A stretch of DNA of 64,000 nucleotides from Madurella fahalii (taxonomy: Eukaryota; Ascomycota; Sordariomycetes; Sordariales): assembly GCA_029876055.1 (NCBI GenBank), contig CM056874.1:2294001-2358000 (forward strand), given 5' to 3'. This document shows positions 11,734 to 22,491 of this stretch, piece after piece; positions within the stretch are counted from its first letter, which is position 1; each line of letters begins with the position of its first letter. Below the pieces are notes generated by a model that saw nothing but the letters and a program-made list of their open reading frames with translations, was not told the origin of the DNA and ran no database searches. A program made the translations under genes and the position numbers.

Positions 11734-11760
11734 TTTACGGCTCGCTTATCACGCACGTTA
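11734..11760 (+). repeat. Terminal inverted repeat of the pogo fragment
   Basis: TTTACGGCTCGCTTATCACG plus CACGTTA matches the TIR at 54834-54863 in reverse complement. It lies about 65 bp beyond the transposase stop, the same spacing as in the copy at 54.8 kb. Confidence 0.75.
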
Positions 11761-12364
11761 TACGTATACGTCGTAATTGGAACTGTTGCCTGAGAGCTAT
11801 CCTTACAGATTACGCATCGTCTGCTTTCTATCGATGGGAAAGTTTAGCCGGGGGAACTAAAAAGGGGCCTCTGAGGCTGTGCGGCAGCGGTGTACGGGAT
11901 TACCCCAGCTTAGGGAAGAATCAGGGAGAGCTCAGGACAAATCAGTTACAGCCCACCCCAGCTCACCCCAGCTCACCTCAGCTCAGGACTACGAACGAAA
12001 AAGGAAATTTCGTGTGCCCAGATTCGTCGCAGACAACCAGGCTGTTTCTAGGAAGCTGCTTAGGGACTCGTATTGAAATGGTGCAGAAACACTCATCTAC
12101 ACCCACATAGCCAACAAAACGAACGGAGAGGGCGGAATATCTGGACAGGCAAGACAGGCAAGACAGACAAGACAGATAAGATGGGTTAGGCGACACCGGG
12201 ATAAATCGGGTCCCTGCACCCAGACAAGGTTAAAACAGCATGTGCAGATAGAGCTTCCTCAGCTCAGAGGGAGATCATCTTGCACGCAAGGATAGCTCTC
12301 AAGTCGAGGTCACAAGAAGCGTGGGAAAAGGTGTGTAATTGTATCCTGTCTAAGAATCGTTGCC
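11761..12364. other. Intergenic, short simple repeats
   Basis: No credible gene. It contains a CCCAGCTCA repeat (about 11950-11985) and a nine-base GGCAAGACA repeat (about 12143-12180). Confidence 0.55.
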
Positions 12365-13342
12365 CTATTCCCCCCTGAGCCAAGCAACCTTCAACACCGA
12401 CTCATTCCCCTGTCCGATAACCTCCCGATACAGCTCGGGCCTTCTCGCCCGCCGATATCTCCACCCCCCAGCTAGCGTTAGTTTCTCCCTCGTACAAAGC
12501 GCAACCGCCAAATCCTCCCCGAGCTTCCCACACTCAGCAACCACATCCCCAAACGGATCCAGCACCATCGCGCACCCGTTCTTCAGCTGCTCCCCGTCCA
12601 TCCCAATCGGGTTGCTGAACACCACGTACACCCCGTTGTCGTACGCCCTCGCCGGCAGCCACTTCATCAGCCAGCCGCGTCCCTTCAGCCCCCGGAACTC
12701 GGCCCTCAGGGTCGTCGGATCCCGGTCCCGCGCCTCCCACAGCTTCGGGTCCACGAACCCCGCCCCCGGCCGCGTCGAGGGCGTGCACATGGTCACGTGC
12801 GGCGCGAAGAGGATCTCGGCGCCCAGCAGGGCGGTGGCGCGGACGTTCTCGACGACGTTGTTGTCGTAGCAGATGAGGATGCCGCATTTCCAGCCGTAGA
12901 GGTCGAAGACGACGTACGAGTTGCCCGGGGAGAGGTGCGGGGAGATGAAGGGGTGGAGTTTGCGGTACTTCGCGACGAGGCCGAGGGTCGGGTGGACGCA
13001 GATGTAAGTGTTGTAGATTTTGGGAAGGGAGGTACTGTCGGGGGATGGGGAGGGGTCGAGCTCGAAGAGGCCGGCGAGGATGGTGATGTTGTGGGTGCGG
13101 GAGATGTGGAGGAGGGATTGAGTACTGGGGCCGGAGGGGATGGGTTCGGCGAGGGCGAGGAGTTGGGAGTGGGTGAGGTGGGAGGCGAAGGTGTAGCCGG
13201 TGATGGAGCATTCGTGGAAGGCGACGACTTTGCAGCCTTGATGGGCGGCTTGAGCGGATAGGCGGTCGATGGCGGCTAGGTTGAAGGCTTTGTCGCCCGA
13301 GGCGTTCTCGAACTGGACGGATGCGATCTTGAGGTCTGACAT
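12365..13342 (-). CDS. Carbon-nitrogen hydrolase (nitrilase superfamily)
   Basis: Single-exon gene of 325 residues that hydrolyses a non-peptide C-N bond (amidase or nitrilase type); probably cytosolic, since no signal peptide is visible. The catalytic triad is intact: Glu44 in AFHECSITGY, Lys128 in KYRKLHPF and Cys158 in GILICYDNN. Length is normal for the superfamily. The residues after the Cys and the ARAYDNGVYVVFSNPIG block fit a fungal aliphatic amidase/carbamoylase-like branch, but the substrate cannot be assigned. The ATG at 13342 gives the usual MSDLKIASVQF start. Long frames on the other strand over this gene are shadows caused by high GC. Codon usage is GC-rich and shows no RIP-like change. 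Confidence 0.9.
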   Translation of the reverse strand: MSDLKIASVQFENASGDKAFNLAAIDRLSAQAAHQGCKVVAFHECSITGYTFASHLTHSQLLALAEPIPSGPSTQSLLHISRTHNITILAGLFELDPSPSPDSTSLPKIYNTYICVHPTLGLVAKYRKLHPFISPHLSPGNSYVVFDLYGWKCGILICYDNNVVENVRATALLGAEILFAPHVTMCTPSTRPGAGFVDPKLWEARDRDPTTLRAEFRGLKGRGWLMKWLPARAYDNGVYVVFSNPIGMDGEQLKNGCAMVLDPFGDVVAECGKLGEDLAVALCTREKLTLAGGWRYRRARRPELYREVIGQGNESVLKVAWLRGE

Positions 13343-15200
13343 TTTAGTCGGGATGGCTTGTACTAATTATACCGTAGTTACTGAGCAGTCTTTAAGTTCA
13401 TGAGTCCTGACTCCGGCCCCAATGCCGCTCCGTACATGGTAACTATAGATATGTTCCTCCCGAGTCTCTCACGGGGAGGTCTATCTTTCACGTCAAAATC
13501 TATCCCCCCCGCGGGTGTAACGTTCAACTTGGAATGTTACGTGCAAGTCATGTGCCACAAGTTACGATGACCCTCTTGTCTAGCCTAGCTTGGGTATGCG
13601 TTGCGAGGAATTGGTAATCCGGCTCCACAGTCATTCCGAGCCTGAATGTTCATTGGAATATCCCCCTGTTAGCTAGAAAGGCCCCGCTGGGATCCGAAAG
13701 TCTTGTCATTCGCGCAAATGATTTCGTGCTGTGAACTCCCATAGAACGCGCAAGTACCCCTAGCTCCCGCAATCCCCGTCGTTATTCAATACACGGCCCC
13801 TCGAACCGCTCAGAGCATCCGTCCCAAGCCGTCTAGCGGATGCTTCGGGTCGCAGCGCTTTAGTCGGTTGACGAACACATCCATCATGAAGTCCTTTCAT
13901 ACTATCGTAGATTCCCGGCGCTGTTGCGTTCTAGATCATATCTTCGAATCTTCTAGCACTTTGATACAAGTCATCCGGGAAACGTCCATGACTCTTCCCT
14001 TGATATGCGCGATAGCGTCTTGAGTGATTAAGGATGGCGAACACTCAGTTGATTAAATGGTTGACGACTTTGAAAGACTTCGAAAGGAGTAGAGCGGGTA
14101 CCTTCAGAAGCCAAAGTTCAGGGTGCGGAAGTGCGGGAATACCTGCTGCGTCTGATATTGTGTGACGGTTGGGCAGCATGCCCTCGTCGTGGGACGCACC
14201 TTTGTCGAACATCATCATCAAGATTGCGGTCGCGTTGCTGTTAGGCGGTCGTACGTCAACCTAGACATTACCATATCAGCTGCATCATTCCGAACCTGAG
14301 CCTAAGCCTAGTTCCCAAGGATTTAAGTCTTGGCTTTATCGTTTGCCCGAATGCAATCAGCTGCGGCAGTGTCAGATTTCGTTCCCGCCACTACCCCTCA
14401 CTTGGGAGCAAGGGTAGGATTCCCAAGATCCGGCGTTGGACCCGCGCTTTATGATTGTCCACCAAGTGGATTGTTCCGGGCTGTCCCCCGCCCGCTCCAG
14501 GGTATCCAATGCACCCGAGGCCAGCCAGGCCTGTTTGTTGGGGTCTAGGTGCAGAGCCTGCGCTGCCGGAGACGGAGCACATAGAAATCACTTCGAACGG
14601 TCTACGCAACACGATCATAGCTGCCAGCCCTGCTCCACATTCGTGGCAAAGGCACCTTGGCTCTCTCGACCTCGGGTTGTGCTCTGCTTTCGGATTTGCT
14701 GCAAGCCAAGCTCGCTGTCACAGATGTTATTGCTTGTTTTGTGGGGTCCAGTTAGATGTGGGACTGGAGCAGAATGCTTACTCCTGAAGCTTGAAGCGCC
14801 ATTAAGCGGCTACGCCCCAAATCATCTTGGCCACAGTTAGATAGCAACATCGATCATAGCCAACTATCGCTCGGGCGTTCACAATGCTCGTCTGATGTCA
14901 TGTATTCGCGGTCAGAACCCAATTCTGGAAGGAATGCAGCGGATTTAATTGATTTAAGACTCATTTGTGCCTAGTAAAGTGGTATAAACTGGGTCAAGTC
15001 TGGGAGAGTGTCGACCCATGGTAAATGGATGGCCCCCTCTAGTGTACGATGTGTAGGGTCATAGTGGACGTGGACCAAAAACACGTCGGCAGCCTGGCCC
15101 TGTAAGTTCTCCGTGATATGGCCAATCCCGATGAGGAGGAATATAGGTCCAAGGTTGGGAGCTCCGTTTTGTGGTATCTCACCCTTGCGTTAGTGTCGTG
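13343..15200. other. Intergenic region between hydrolase and regulator-like gene
   Basis: No confident gene. The minus strand at about 13805-13890 has a short protein-like stretch (VNRLKRCDPKHPLDGLGR) that could be an eroded exon. The remaining frames are short and overlap on both strands. Confidence 0.5.
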
Positions 15201-16165
15201 CTACGTACTTAGGAGGTCTATCTCTGGGTCCTTAAGCTCCAGTGCTTCCATGAATTTTCGGTACATTCGTTCTAAAAGGCCTGTCAAGCCGAGCTCCCTT
15301 GCACCACCGCTTGAATCGACCATAGCAAGTACGCCTTTCAGATGCTTCCGAGCAATAGTGTGCTCACCCGCCGTCACCTGGATGAGAAATTATCAGTCGT
15401 CTGTTTCAGGAAAGAAGAAAACAGCCCAATCGTGCCATGAGCTCCAGAAAGACATTACCTCGTCCACCGCAAGGGCAAGTGCTTTAGCAACAGTCATGAT
15501 ACTGACGGGGGCAGACGTGTTGTTCATTTCTTGCCGTAGTGTCTGAAGGCATGTCTGCTTATACTCCAGAGCCAATTGTTCAATGATGAGGTTACCTGGC
15601 TGGACCTGCAGAATGTAGCGGCATGTACTCAGGAGAATAGCGGCGATCATGAGCGCGTCATCTGTGATGGCGAGACCGACCCATTCTCGAAGCATCTGGG
15701 TCTTGTTGTCTCCCGGATGGTCGAATAAGCCGCAGTGGCCAACAGTGAATGGCACGATTACGTGAACATCTGTGACCAGAGCGATGTCAGCAAAGGGGCG
15801 AGAAGATTGTTGACCTTGAAGGGGATCTTCTCCTATGCTTTCGGTAGGAGAAATAGGATTATGATGGACGTACATTGGTTAAACAGGAAACATTCCACCG
15901 AAGAGAGCGGTCTTGCCAAGGATGAGAACGGGTCTTTATTACTGCTGAGTACTTGGCTCAGAGCGCCCGAGACAGCTTCCTCGGATGCAGTGAAGACCTT
16001 GTTAACCGGAACACTGGCTATCTCTTTTCTGTATTTTTCCGTCTGCTCACGTCTTTTCAGGGCGTGTGCCTGGCGAAAGGCGTGTGAATAGGCCAATTTC
16101 TTGGACTCGGATGAAGGGGCTTCCGTCGGATTTGAGACGGTAACAAAGTGGAACTGGCGGGTCAT
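15201..16165 (-). CDS. Fungal transcription-factor-like protein without zinc cluster
   Basis: Three exons are read on the minus strand: 16165-15874, 15769-15459 and 15377-15201. The introns (15770-15873 and 15378-15458) are GT-AG and the joined frame has 260 codons. The start MTRQFHFVTVSNP followed by a Lys/Arg-rich helix, and the central HCGLFDHPGDN and WVGLAITDDALM blocks, are typical of a large family of fungal proteins related to the Fungal_trans_2 regulators. No Zn2Cys6 motif is present. At 259 residues it is shorter than many relatives, and the stop in LLST may come early or an extra 3' exon may exist. An upstream in-frame ATG at 16201 is less likely. It is divergent from the reductase gene across a 507-bp shared promoter. 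Confidence 0.7.
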
Positions 16166-16672
16166 ACTTGAAGCTTGACAGGGAAGAGGCTCAGATGGCA
16201 CTCGGTGCTAGTGAGGTGATACTGATGTTGCGGGGGAAGTTTAAGGGTCACGAAAATCTCTCGGACGCCCGAAGTGCATTTGTCAGACGTCGGTTCCTGC
16301 CAAGACTAAGGATTACCCGATCGGGATATTGCTATATATAAACCCTGGCGATGTCATGCCATGGTGACTGCTACCCGGCTCACAAGGTGAAAGCCTGTCA
16401 ACATTTGTCAGACGCCGGTATCTGCCAAGATTAAGGATTACCCGATTGGGATGTAGCTCCATAGAGATTTTGGCGAACTGCTGGTATTGCTTAGGACAAA
16501 GTCCTCGCAGAGTCGGGTTCGAGCAGATAGAAGGTGTTTAAAGATTTACCAGCCAGTACTATATAAGGGCCTAGTTCCCGAGGATTTGAATTAAGAGCAA
16601 TCTCCACTCGTTACTATATGTTACTCTTCACGTCCATCGAACCCAGCAGAGCATCATTTCTCTTTCAGCACC
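16166..16672. promoter_or_regulatory. Shared promoter region of two divergent genes
   Basis: 507 bp lies between the start codons of the regulator-like gene (minus) and the reductase (plus). It contains a 51-bp direct repeat (see next entry). A TATATAAG string (16560-16567) sits 106 bp before the reductase ATG, a plausible TATA box. Confidence 0.6.
16277..16453 (+). repeat. Pair of 51-bp direct repeats in the divergent promoter
   Basis: Copies at about 16277-16328 and 16402-16453 share CATTTGTCAGACG, CTGCCAAGA and AAGGATTACCCGAT with about six differences. The first contains the 10-bp palindrome CCCGATCGGG; in the second it is CCCGATTGGG. They could be binding sites for a cluster regulator or the two ends of a small repeat. 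Confidence 0.7.
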
Positions 16673-17787
16673 ATGTCCTCTTTGACTACGTCTATCCCTA
16701 CCGGCTCCAGGATCCTGGTGACCGGTGCTAGCGGCTTCCTCGCATCCCATATATGCCTTCTATTCCTGCAAAGGGGTTTCAAGGTTCGAGGTACGGTCCG
16801 CGATCCAACACAATCTTCGTGGCTCTTGGAAGGCCGCTTCAAGTCATATGCCGACATCGAGGCCATCGAGCTCGTCGCCGTCCCTCATCTAGGTGCTGAT
16901 GGCGCCTACGATGAGGCAATCAAAGGTGTTGCTGCTATCATTCACACCGCCTACGTTACGAACATTGTCCCCGATCCAAACGACGTCATCACCCCCATGG
17001 TAGCCGCCATTCGGTCGATTATGAAAGCGGCCATCCGAGAGCCCTCGGTTAAGGAGGTTGTGTTTACAAGCAGCGCCCTTGCTGCCTCGCCACTTCTTAG
17101 TGGTATTGACAATGGCATCATCGGGCGAGACTCCTGGAATGATGCAGTCCTTGAAGCTGCATGGGCGGCACCTCCATATGGCATGTCTCATGCCATCGCC
17201 AACTACCCTGCCAGCAAGGTAGCCGCCGAGAAGGAAGTCTGGAAGTTTGTCGAGAGCAATGACCTCCACTTCAATGTCAATGTCGTGTCTCCCGCAGGGA
17301 TGACCGGAGAGCCACTCAACAAGAAACACATTGAAGGGCAGGCCAATTGGGTGGTCCACGCCTTCAGGGGTAACAAAGCGGCAATGGACCCATTGCAAGC
17401 TTGTAAGAACTGCTCCTCCCGCTAACTATCAAGCTTCAGCTGAGCCGTGATCTGACTCTTACAATAATAGCCTTCTACGCGGATGTAAAAGACGTGGCGT
17501 TGATCCATGTGGCAGCCGTTCTGGATCCCGAGGTCAAGAACGCACGACTCCAATCTTGGGGACATAGCGCTCACTGGAATGAGATACTCTCTATACTGCG
17601 CAGGCTTCGTCCGCAGAAGAAGTTTGTTGATGACTACCCTGATCCGCATCATCTGAAGGTATCACTCGATCAAACTGAATCTGTCGCGCTTCTGAAGAAG
17701 TGGTCCGACAAACCAGGCAAGAATGGATGGACGTCTTTGGAGGATAGCATCTTTGAAAATATCACAAATCCATACCTTGAGGGCTGA
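16673..17787 (+). CDS. NAD(P)-dependent reductase of the Gre2/dihydroflavonol-reductase type
   Basis: Two exons, 16673-17402 and 17471-17787 (intron 17403-17470, GT-AG with GCTAAC), give 348 residues. It is an extended short-chain dehydrogenase/reductase that would reduce a carbonyl using NAD(P)H in the cytosol. The Rossmann motif is VTGASGFLASH (Gly18-x-x-Gly21-x-x-Ala24), the active site is FTSS (Ser133/134) with Tyr178-x3-Lys182 in NYPASK, and TVRDP after beta-2 suggests NADPH preference. The second exon carries the C-terminal substrate domain. No disabling change was seen. Its substrate is unknown; the divergent regulator-like gene and the P450 5 kb away suggest a secondary-metabolite role only by context. 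Confidence 0.88.
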
Positions 17788-19840
17788 GAAGACAACAACG
17801 TTCAGTGGCATTCTTTCATCCCGCCTTCCTTTCAGTAGCCGTCGTTTAGCTTGGTGGAATCTGAGCAGCATTATTGAGCCCTTGCCCGTTTAAATCTTAT
17901 AGTGATGTCAATAAACTGATTTCGCCAAGCCAACCTTTACCTCCCATCCGACCAAGATCGCCAGGTCTCTCATAACAATGTCTGGCACTCTTTTTGGCCG
18001 TATCATGTTAGAATTATGGTACTCTAGATTTTGGTGAAATTGATGGGATTGTAACTCCATGATCGTACTGTGTATATGATTTGTCCTGTGGTTCTGGCTA
18101 GTCTCTGATGTTGTGAGGATCAAGGATCCAAGGTAGAAAGACCAGAGTCTCTGGTAATTAGTAGTGTACAAGCAACGGGGGAGTAGAGAGCTCGTTAGGG
18201 GTACGATTGTGGTCTCATTGAACTCTATGTCCCTCCTAAGTCTTGCCCTTTAGACTCCTCATTTATAAATTCAGGTTCATTCCACATTCCCTCTTCAGCT
18301 CTTCCACTTACAAAGCAGCCACAAACACAGATTGAGTCTCACCATAAATGGTCTGCCGGTGATCACGGATGACACCTTTGACCTCGCAAAGATTGAAGAA
18401 GAATATAGTTATTGGGCATCGATTTCCATGCATCGATGACGCAGCTAACGCCTTAATATGTAGGCACACTACGCCCTTCTCTCTCCCTACCTACAAGATT
18501 TTTCATTGTGTTTCTTCCAATCCACTGGCCTCGAGATGCCCCCGCAATTGCTATAATTTGTTGGACTTGAGCTCTCGCCGCTCCTCTTGACTCAGAAATC
18601 CGCCGCTTGCCAACTGCAGCTTGTGTAACTGTCTACTCTGCACAACCTGACGGGCATTTCCGCTAGCTCAGGATCTACTACCATCGCTGGGCTTCACCCT
18701 TCAGACCTCTTTGCTTAGCTTTTGAAAGAGGCAGAAGATTAAGCATGTCTAAATACTTGCCTTCATCCAATATCAGTCGAATCTCGCGGCTTGTCGATGT
18801 GGTCCGCTATCTGTCCAACCCCCTCAATTATCAAAGTAGCAGGCAGAGCCCTGTCAACCTTTTGCAGTCGAGGTTCCTTTTGATGGCCCTTGCGAACGTC
18901 ACGAGTCGGCTATGTGGGGTGTGGTATCAAGGAAATCCCCGAGGGAAAAAAGAGGTACCCGACCTCCCCTCAAACCAAGTGGCCTTGGGAGGATAGGAAA
19001 TAATCATTGTGGTGGTGCTTGTCTCTTTTACTTTTCTCAGCTTCCTTCCCCAAGGTGGATCAGTATCTGTTTCCTGCCTAATGAGCAGCACATGCCAGGC
19101 TCGTTGGACGTCATTGTCGCTTGACATTCGCAACTTTGCAGCTGGCAACATCAATCCACCAAGTTTATTTCATAACGTATGACGAATCCGGTCAGCCCAA
19201 TATTTCTAAGAGGGCTCGCTGAAGGAATGGCAACGGAGTGGGTAGCAGGTTTGGTGCAGCCAAAGGGTACGCAACTATTGCACAGCGGCTACTTCTCAAT
19301 GCTAACTGAGTCCTCCAGGGTGTATCGCTGACCGGCGAGAATATCCGCCACCTATGTACTCAGAGCCCGTTGACTACTATATCTTTTGCGTAGACGTTCT
19401 ATGGGGGGCCCATCTGGATCACCATGCTTAACGTGATTCCTGATGATTGGCATAGAATGATTTCAGTGCTCAGTTGCTGTCGGTGCTTCCTGCCCTCCGA
19501 GGCGTGGGTGGAGCGAACCCGAGCAGCCTGGAACTTGAAGCCGAAAAGAAAAAATAGGAGATTGACTAGTCGGTCTTTACTCCCGACTTTTCGGTTGAAT
19601 ATTGCAATTCCAAGCACGCAGAATACATAGCTCCTTCATACGCACCAATGGGCGCTGACTGTCTGAAATTTCAACTACCTATAGGACTCGAAAAAGTTTG
19701 TAACGTCTATAGACTTGTTCCGAAGTCCGTTCCTAGAGACCTATATGTACATACATAACGGGGCCGTATAGCATTACGCGACGCGCCCGGGATCGCTTGG
19801 CTCTAACTAGGGCATGTATTGCCCGGGGCAGATCGCCTGC
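17788..19840. other. Intergenic, no recognised gene
   Basis: Short frames on both strands show no family resemblance. AT content rises gradually. There is no transposon signature that I can read, so this may be old decayed sequence. Confidence 0.5.
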
Positions 19841-19844
19841 TAGC

Positions 19845-20236
19845 CCTCGATCGTATACCGGCCCACCCCTGTCAAAGGAAGCTCCTCACCACGCTGGGCA
19901 TCGTGGTTCGCACGAGGTGACCAGAACTATCTCGCTGTGCTTATCTTGGCCTGGGCATACATTCTCTTCGCACGGTGAGCCGAGATTATGCCCGAGGGTG
20001 TATCGCTTGTCTATACGAACAGCAAGGCAGATGACTATACCCCGGACACGCAAACAACCCTTCTACCCGATCACCTCAGCCTGTCAGTGGACGTCAGAGA
20101 TGTCAGTCCAGACGAGGCTCGATGGTGGGCAGCCGTGCTTGCCCCAGGCCAGGTACAAGTCTTGGTTACCCGCAGCCGGAGTGCCGCAAACGGGATTACC
20201 GGCTTGGCTACCTCCCAAGTGTACTTCAAGTGTTAG
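19845..20236 (+). pseudogene. Fragment of a conserved fungal hypothetical protein
   Basis: One frame reads NYLAVLILAWAYILFAR, stop, AEIMPEGVSLVYTN and then DVSPDEARWWAAVLAPGQ before ending at 20236. The hydrophobic segment and the DEARWWAAVLAPG block recur, as I recall, in large uncharacterised fungal proteins. The internal TGA lies where Trp is expected (AR-W-AE), a TGG-to-TGA change. No start codon or remaining exons are visible, so this is a relic. Confidence 0.45.
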
Positions 20237-20239
20237 GGA

Positions 20240-22491
20240 TTAGGTGCTGCCGCTTGTAGCAACATATAGGTTATTTCCTTGAACCCGGTTACCGCTCGCT
20301 AGCTTACCTTCAGAGTGGTTAGGCCTGTCTCTGGCGGCCTTCTGTCGGGCATGGCTACTACCGACTGCAAAGGCGGTGGTTGATTTGGTAGCTGGTTGTG
20401 CATAGCTTTTTTTCTTATCTGCAGCACCCAGGTGTAGCCTCCGAGCCAGAAAAACTAGTTCGCCTATCCGCAGTCTGCTTGTGATCGCGCTCGGGTGGAG
20501 TCATGGTTGATTTCCGAATAGTCTATCGCTGCTGAGGTGCGGGGTGATTCGGACGCAGGTTTGGAGGGTGATCGCCGTGCAAGAGAAGCGCAAAATACCG
20601 GCCGTAGAAGGAATGTGGAAGACTTGGTTTGGTCCGAGAACTCAAGTCAGGCGTATAAAGCCAGAAGCGGATGGAACACGTGAGCAAAGTCGTCGCGAAC
20701 TTCCGTGCCTGCGGGGTGGTCGAGTATCGGACCGAGCGCTAGGCGTTGAGCAGACAGCCGCTCTCTCGTCTGGAGTCGGACCCCTGACAGAATCTCATTG
20801 GCCTTCCGTCAAGGCCACATTCGCCAATCCTAGGAAAAGGTAGTCTCACTTGCCCCGCTCTCCTCGGGGTGTACGTTTGATTGGAGCCCAGGGACCAAGG
20901 AAGGTTGGGGGGGTTGCATGCGAGTGGCTGAAAGTCTGTCACAACACTGGACCGGCAGGCGCCAACTCCGGATTTGGCGTTTGTCGGCATATCCGACACA
21001 CACGTTGTGCTCTCATGGTAGTGTTGATGCGTGGAAATCCTCTTCATCCTTACCATCCCCATCGACAGTTGTAGAGAAAGTGGGTAGAATCGAAAGGGAC
21101 AGCGTACACACGACTTTGTTGTAAACCATTGTTTAACATTTACTAATCTTATGTCTACTACAGTCCTGTCAAAAAGTTGGGTCACACTTTTTTTGGCTAG
21201 TTTTGCAGGGGTTTGTATGGGACCCGCGACACAGTGAGATCCAACTCAAGATCAGTTCCTGCCGGCTTCAGAGAAATGAAAAACTATTTGACTGATCGAA
21301 TAGCTCGGCAAAGTTCGTTCTACTAAAATTTCCTGGGATTTTTTAGTGATTGCCCTCAGGCGGCAACTGGCTCAACCCCCTTCTCGGGTGCCAAACAAGG
21401 GGGCCGAAACTGGTTCTACCTTGGTCCGCGTATCGTTGGTAAGTGCGGGGTTGGCACGGAGATAGGTGTGACGCTTCTGGCTGCCACAGAGAATGCTTGT
21501 GAGGTATCGGAGCGCGGCTCCAAGCGCGTTGATAATAGTATCGGATATTGTTCCTGTAGAGAATGTCAGTGAGGCGGGGCTGTATTCCCGGGTTGGGTTC
21601 TTTACCTTTGAGCTTGACTCGGCGTCTCAGTACGGGAAGGCCAAACGGGAGGCTGTTCGACGGCGGCGGTGTATTGTCTCGTGGTCTGAAGGTTTCAGTC
21701 AAAGAGATATCCTAGGTACTGTAACATGTGACAGGACTGCAGAAGACAATCCAGATTCGATCATGTTATGTCATTTGTCATTGGTCCCGGGAGGTGGGAT
21801 CGCGGAAATGCCAAGCCCGAGCTCTGGAACGAGGGAAGTGCAATTGGATGGGCGAACGTCACACAACATTCGATCACCTGCATACACTTCCCCATTAAGT
21901 CTAAGGCATGCGAGGGGCCTCCTGGGGTGAAAGCAGGCGTTTGCAACTGGGGCACTCGGATATCTTCTCGGTGTACTACCGGTAGTGTTTGAGATTCTTA
22001 CCTCAGTACCTAATTGGAACAGAGTTGTCTGTCAGCTCAAACCCGCAAACCCCGAACCCGGCTTCTCTTATGCTACCAGGGAGGGCTGACTTGACGACAT
22101 GCTGACGAGACTTTACTGGCGATCGCGTCTGATAGTGAGCAAGGACAATGATACCTCATGGCAGATACAAGTGTGATTCGAGATCGCAGGCGCCCAGATA
22201 AGGTGCATATGCGGCTGGCGGCTAATCCGAGCCGGGTATCTGGGACGCGGGTTGACATTTCTCAATGTGCTCAAGTGTAGCTACTCACCTATAAAGCCCT
22301 CGATGCCGCAAACCAATGACATAGAAGTCACCGCCCTTCCCCTCCCTTGGCGCAACTCGCAAAAAACACTGCACAATCGATCATTGAGAGTGAGAGTGCG
22401 TTGCGATTCCACGTCTTCGACTGGCCATCCCCAGGAACGACTGCATTATTAAAACGAAGCTTGAACTCCGGACAACCCTCCCAAACTCAAA
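20240..22491. other. Intergenic, upstream of the P450 gene
   Basis: No gene supported. Several 70-150 codon frames on both strands (20.5-22.4 kb) overlap each other and lack any motif. The last 100 bp before 22492 should include the P450 promoter; no clear TATA box was picked out. Confidence 0.5.

Noticed and set aside
12534..13261. Long open frames of 154-225 codons over the nitrilase gene in other frames
   Set aside because: They have Arg/Pro- or Gly/Val-biased composition typical of shadows of a GC-rich gene and show no domain; the nitrilase frame has an intact catalytic triad.
14330..14840. Possible genes of 72-134 codons around 14.3-14.8 kb
   Set aside because: Overlapping frames on both strands, no recognisable motif, no consistent intron structure.
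9496..19705. Shared string CGAAAAAGTTTGTAACG at 9.50 and 19.69 kb as ends of one element
   Set aside because: Similarity does not extend beyond about 18 bases on either side.
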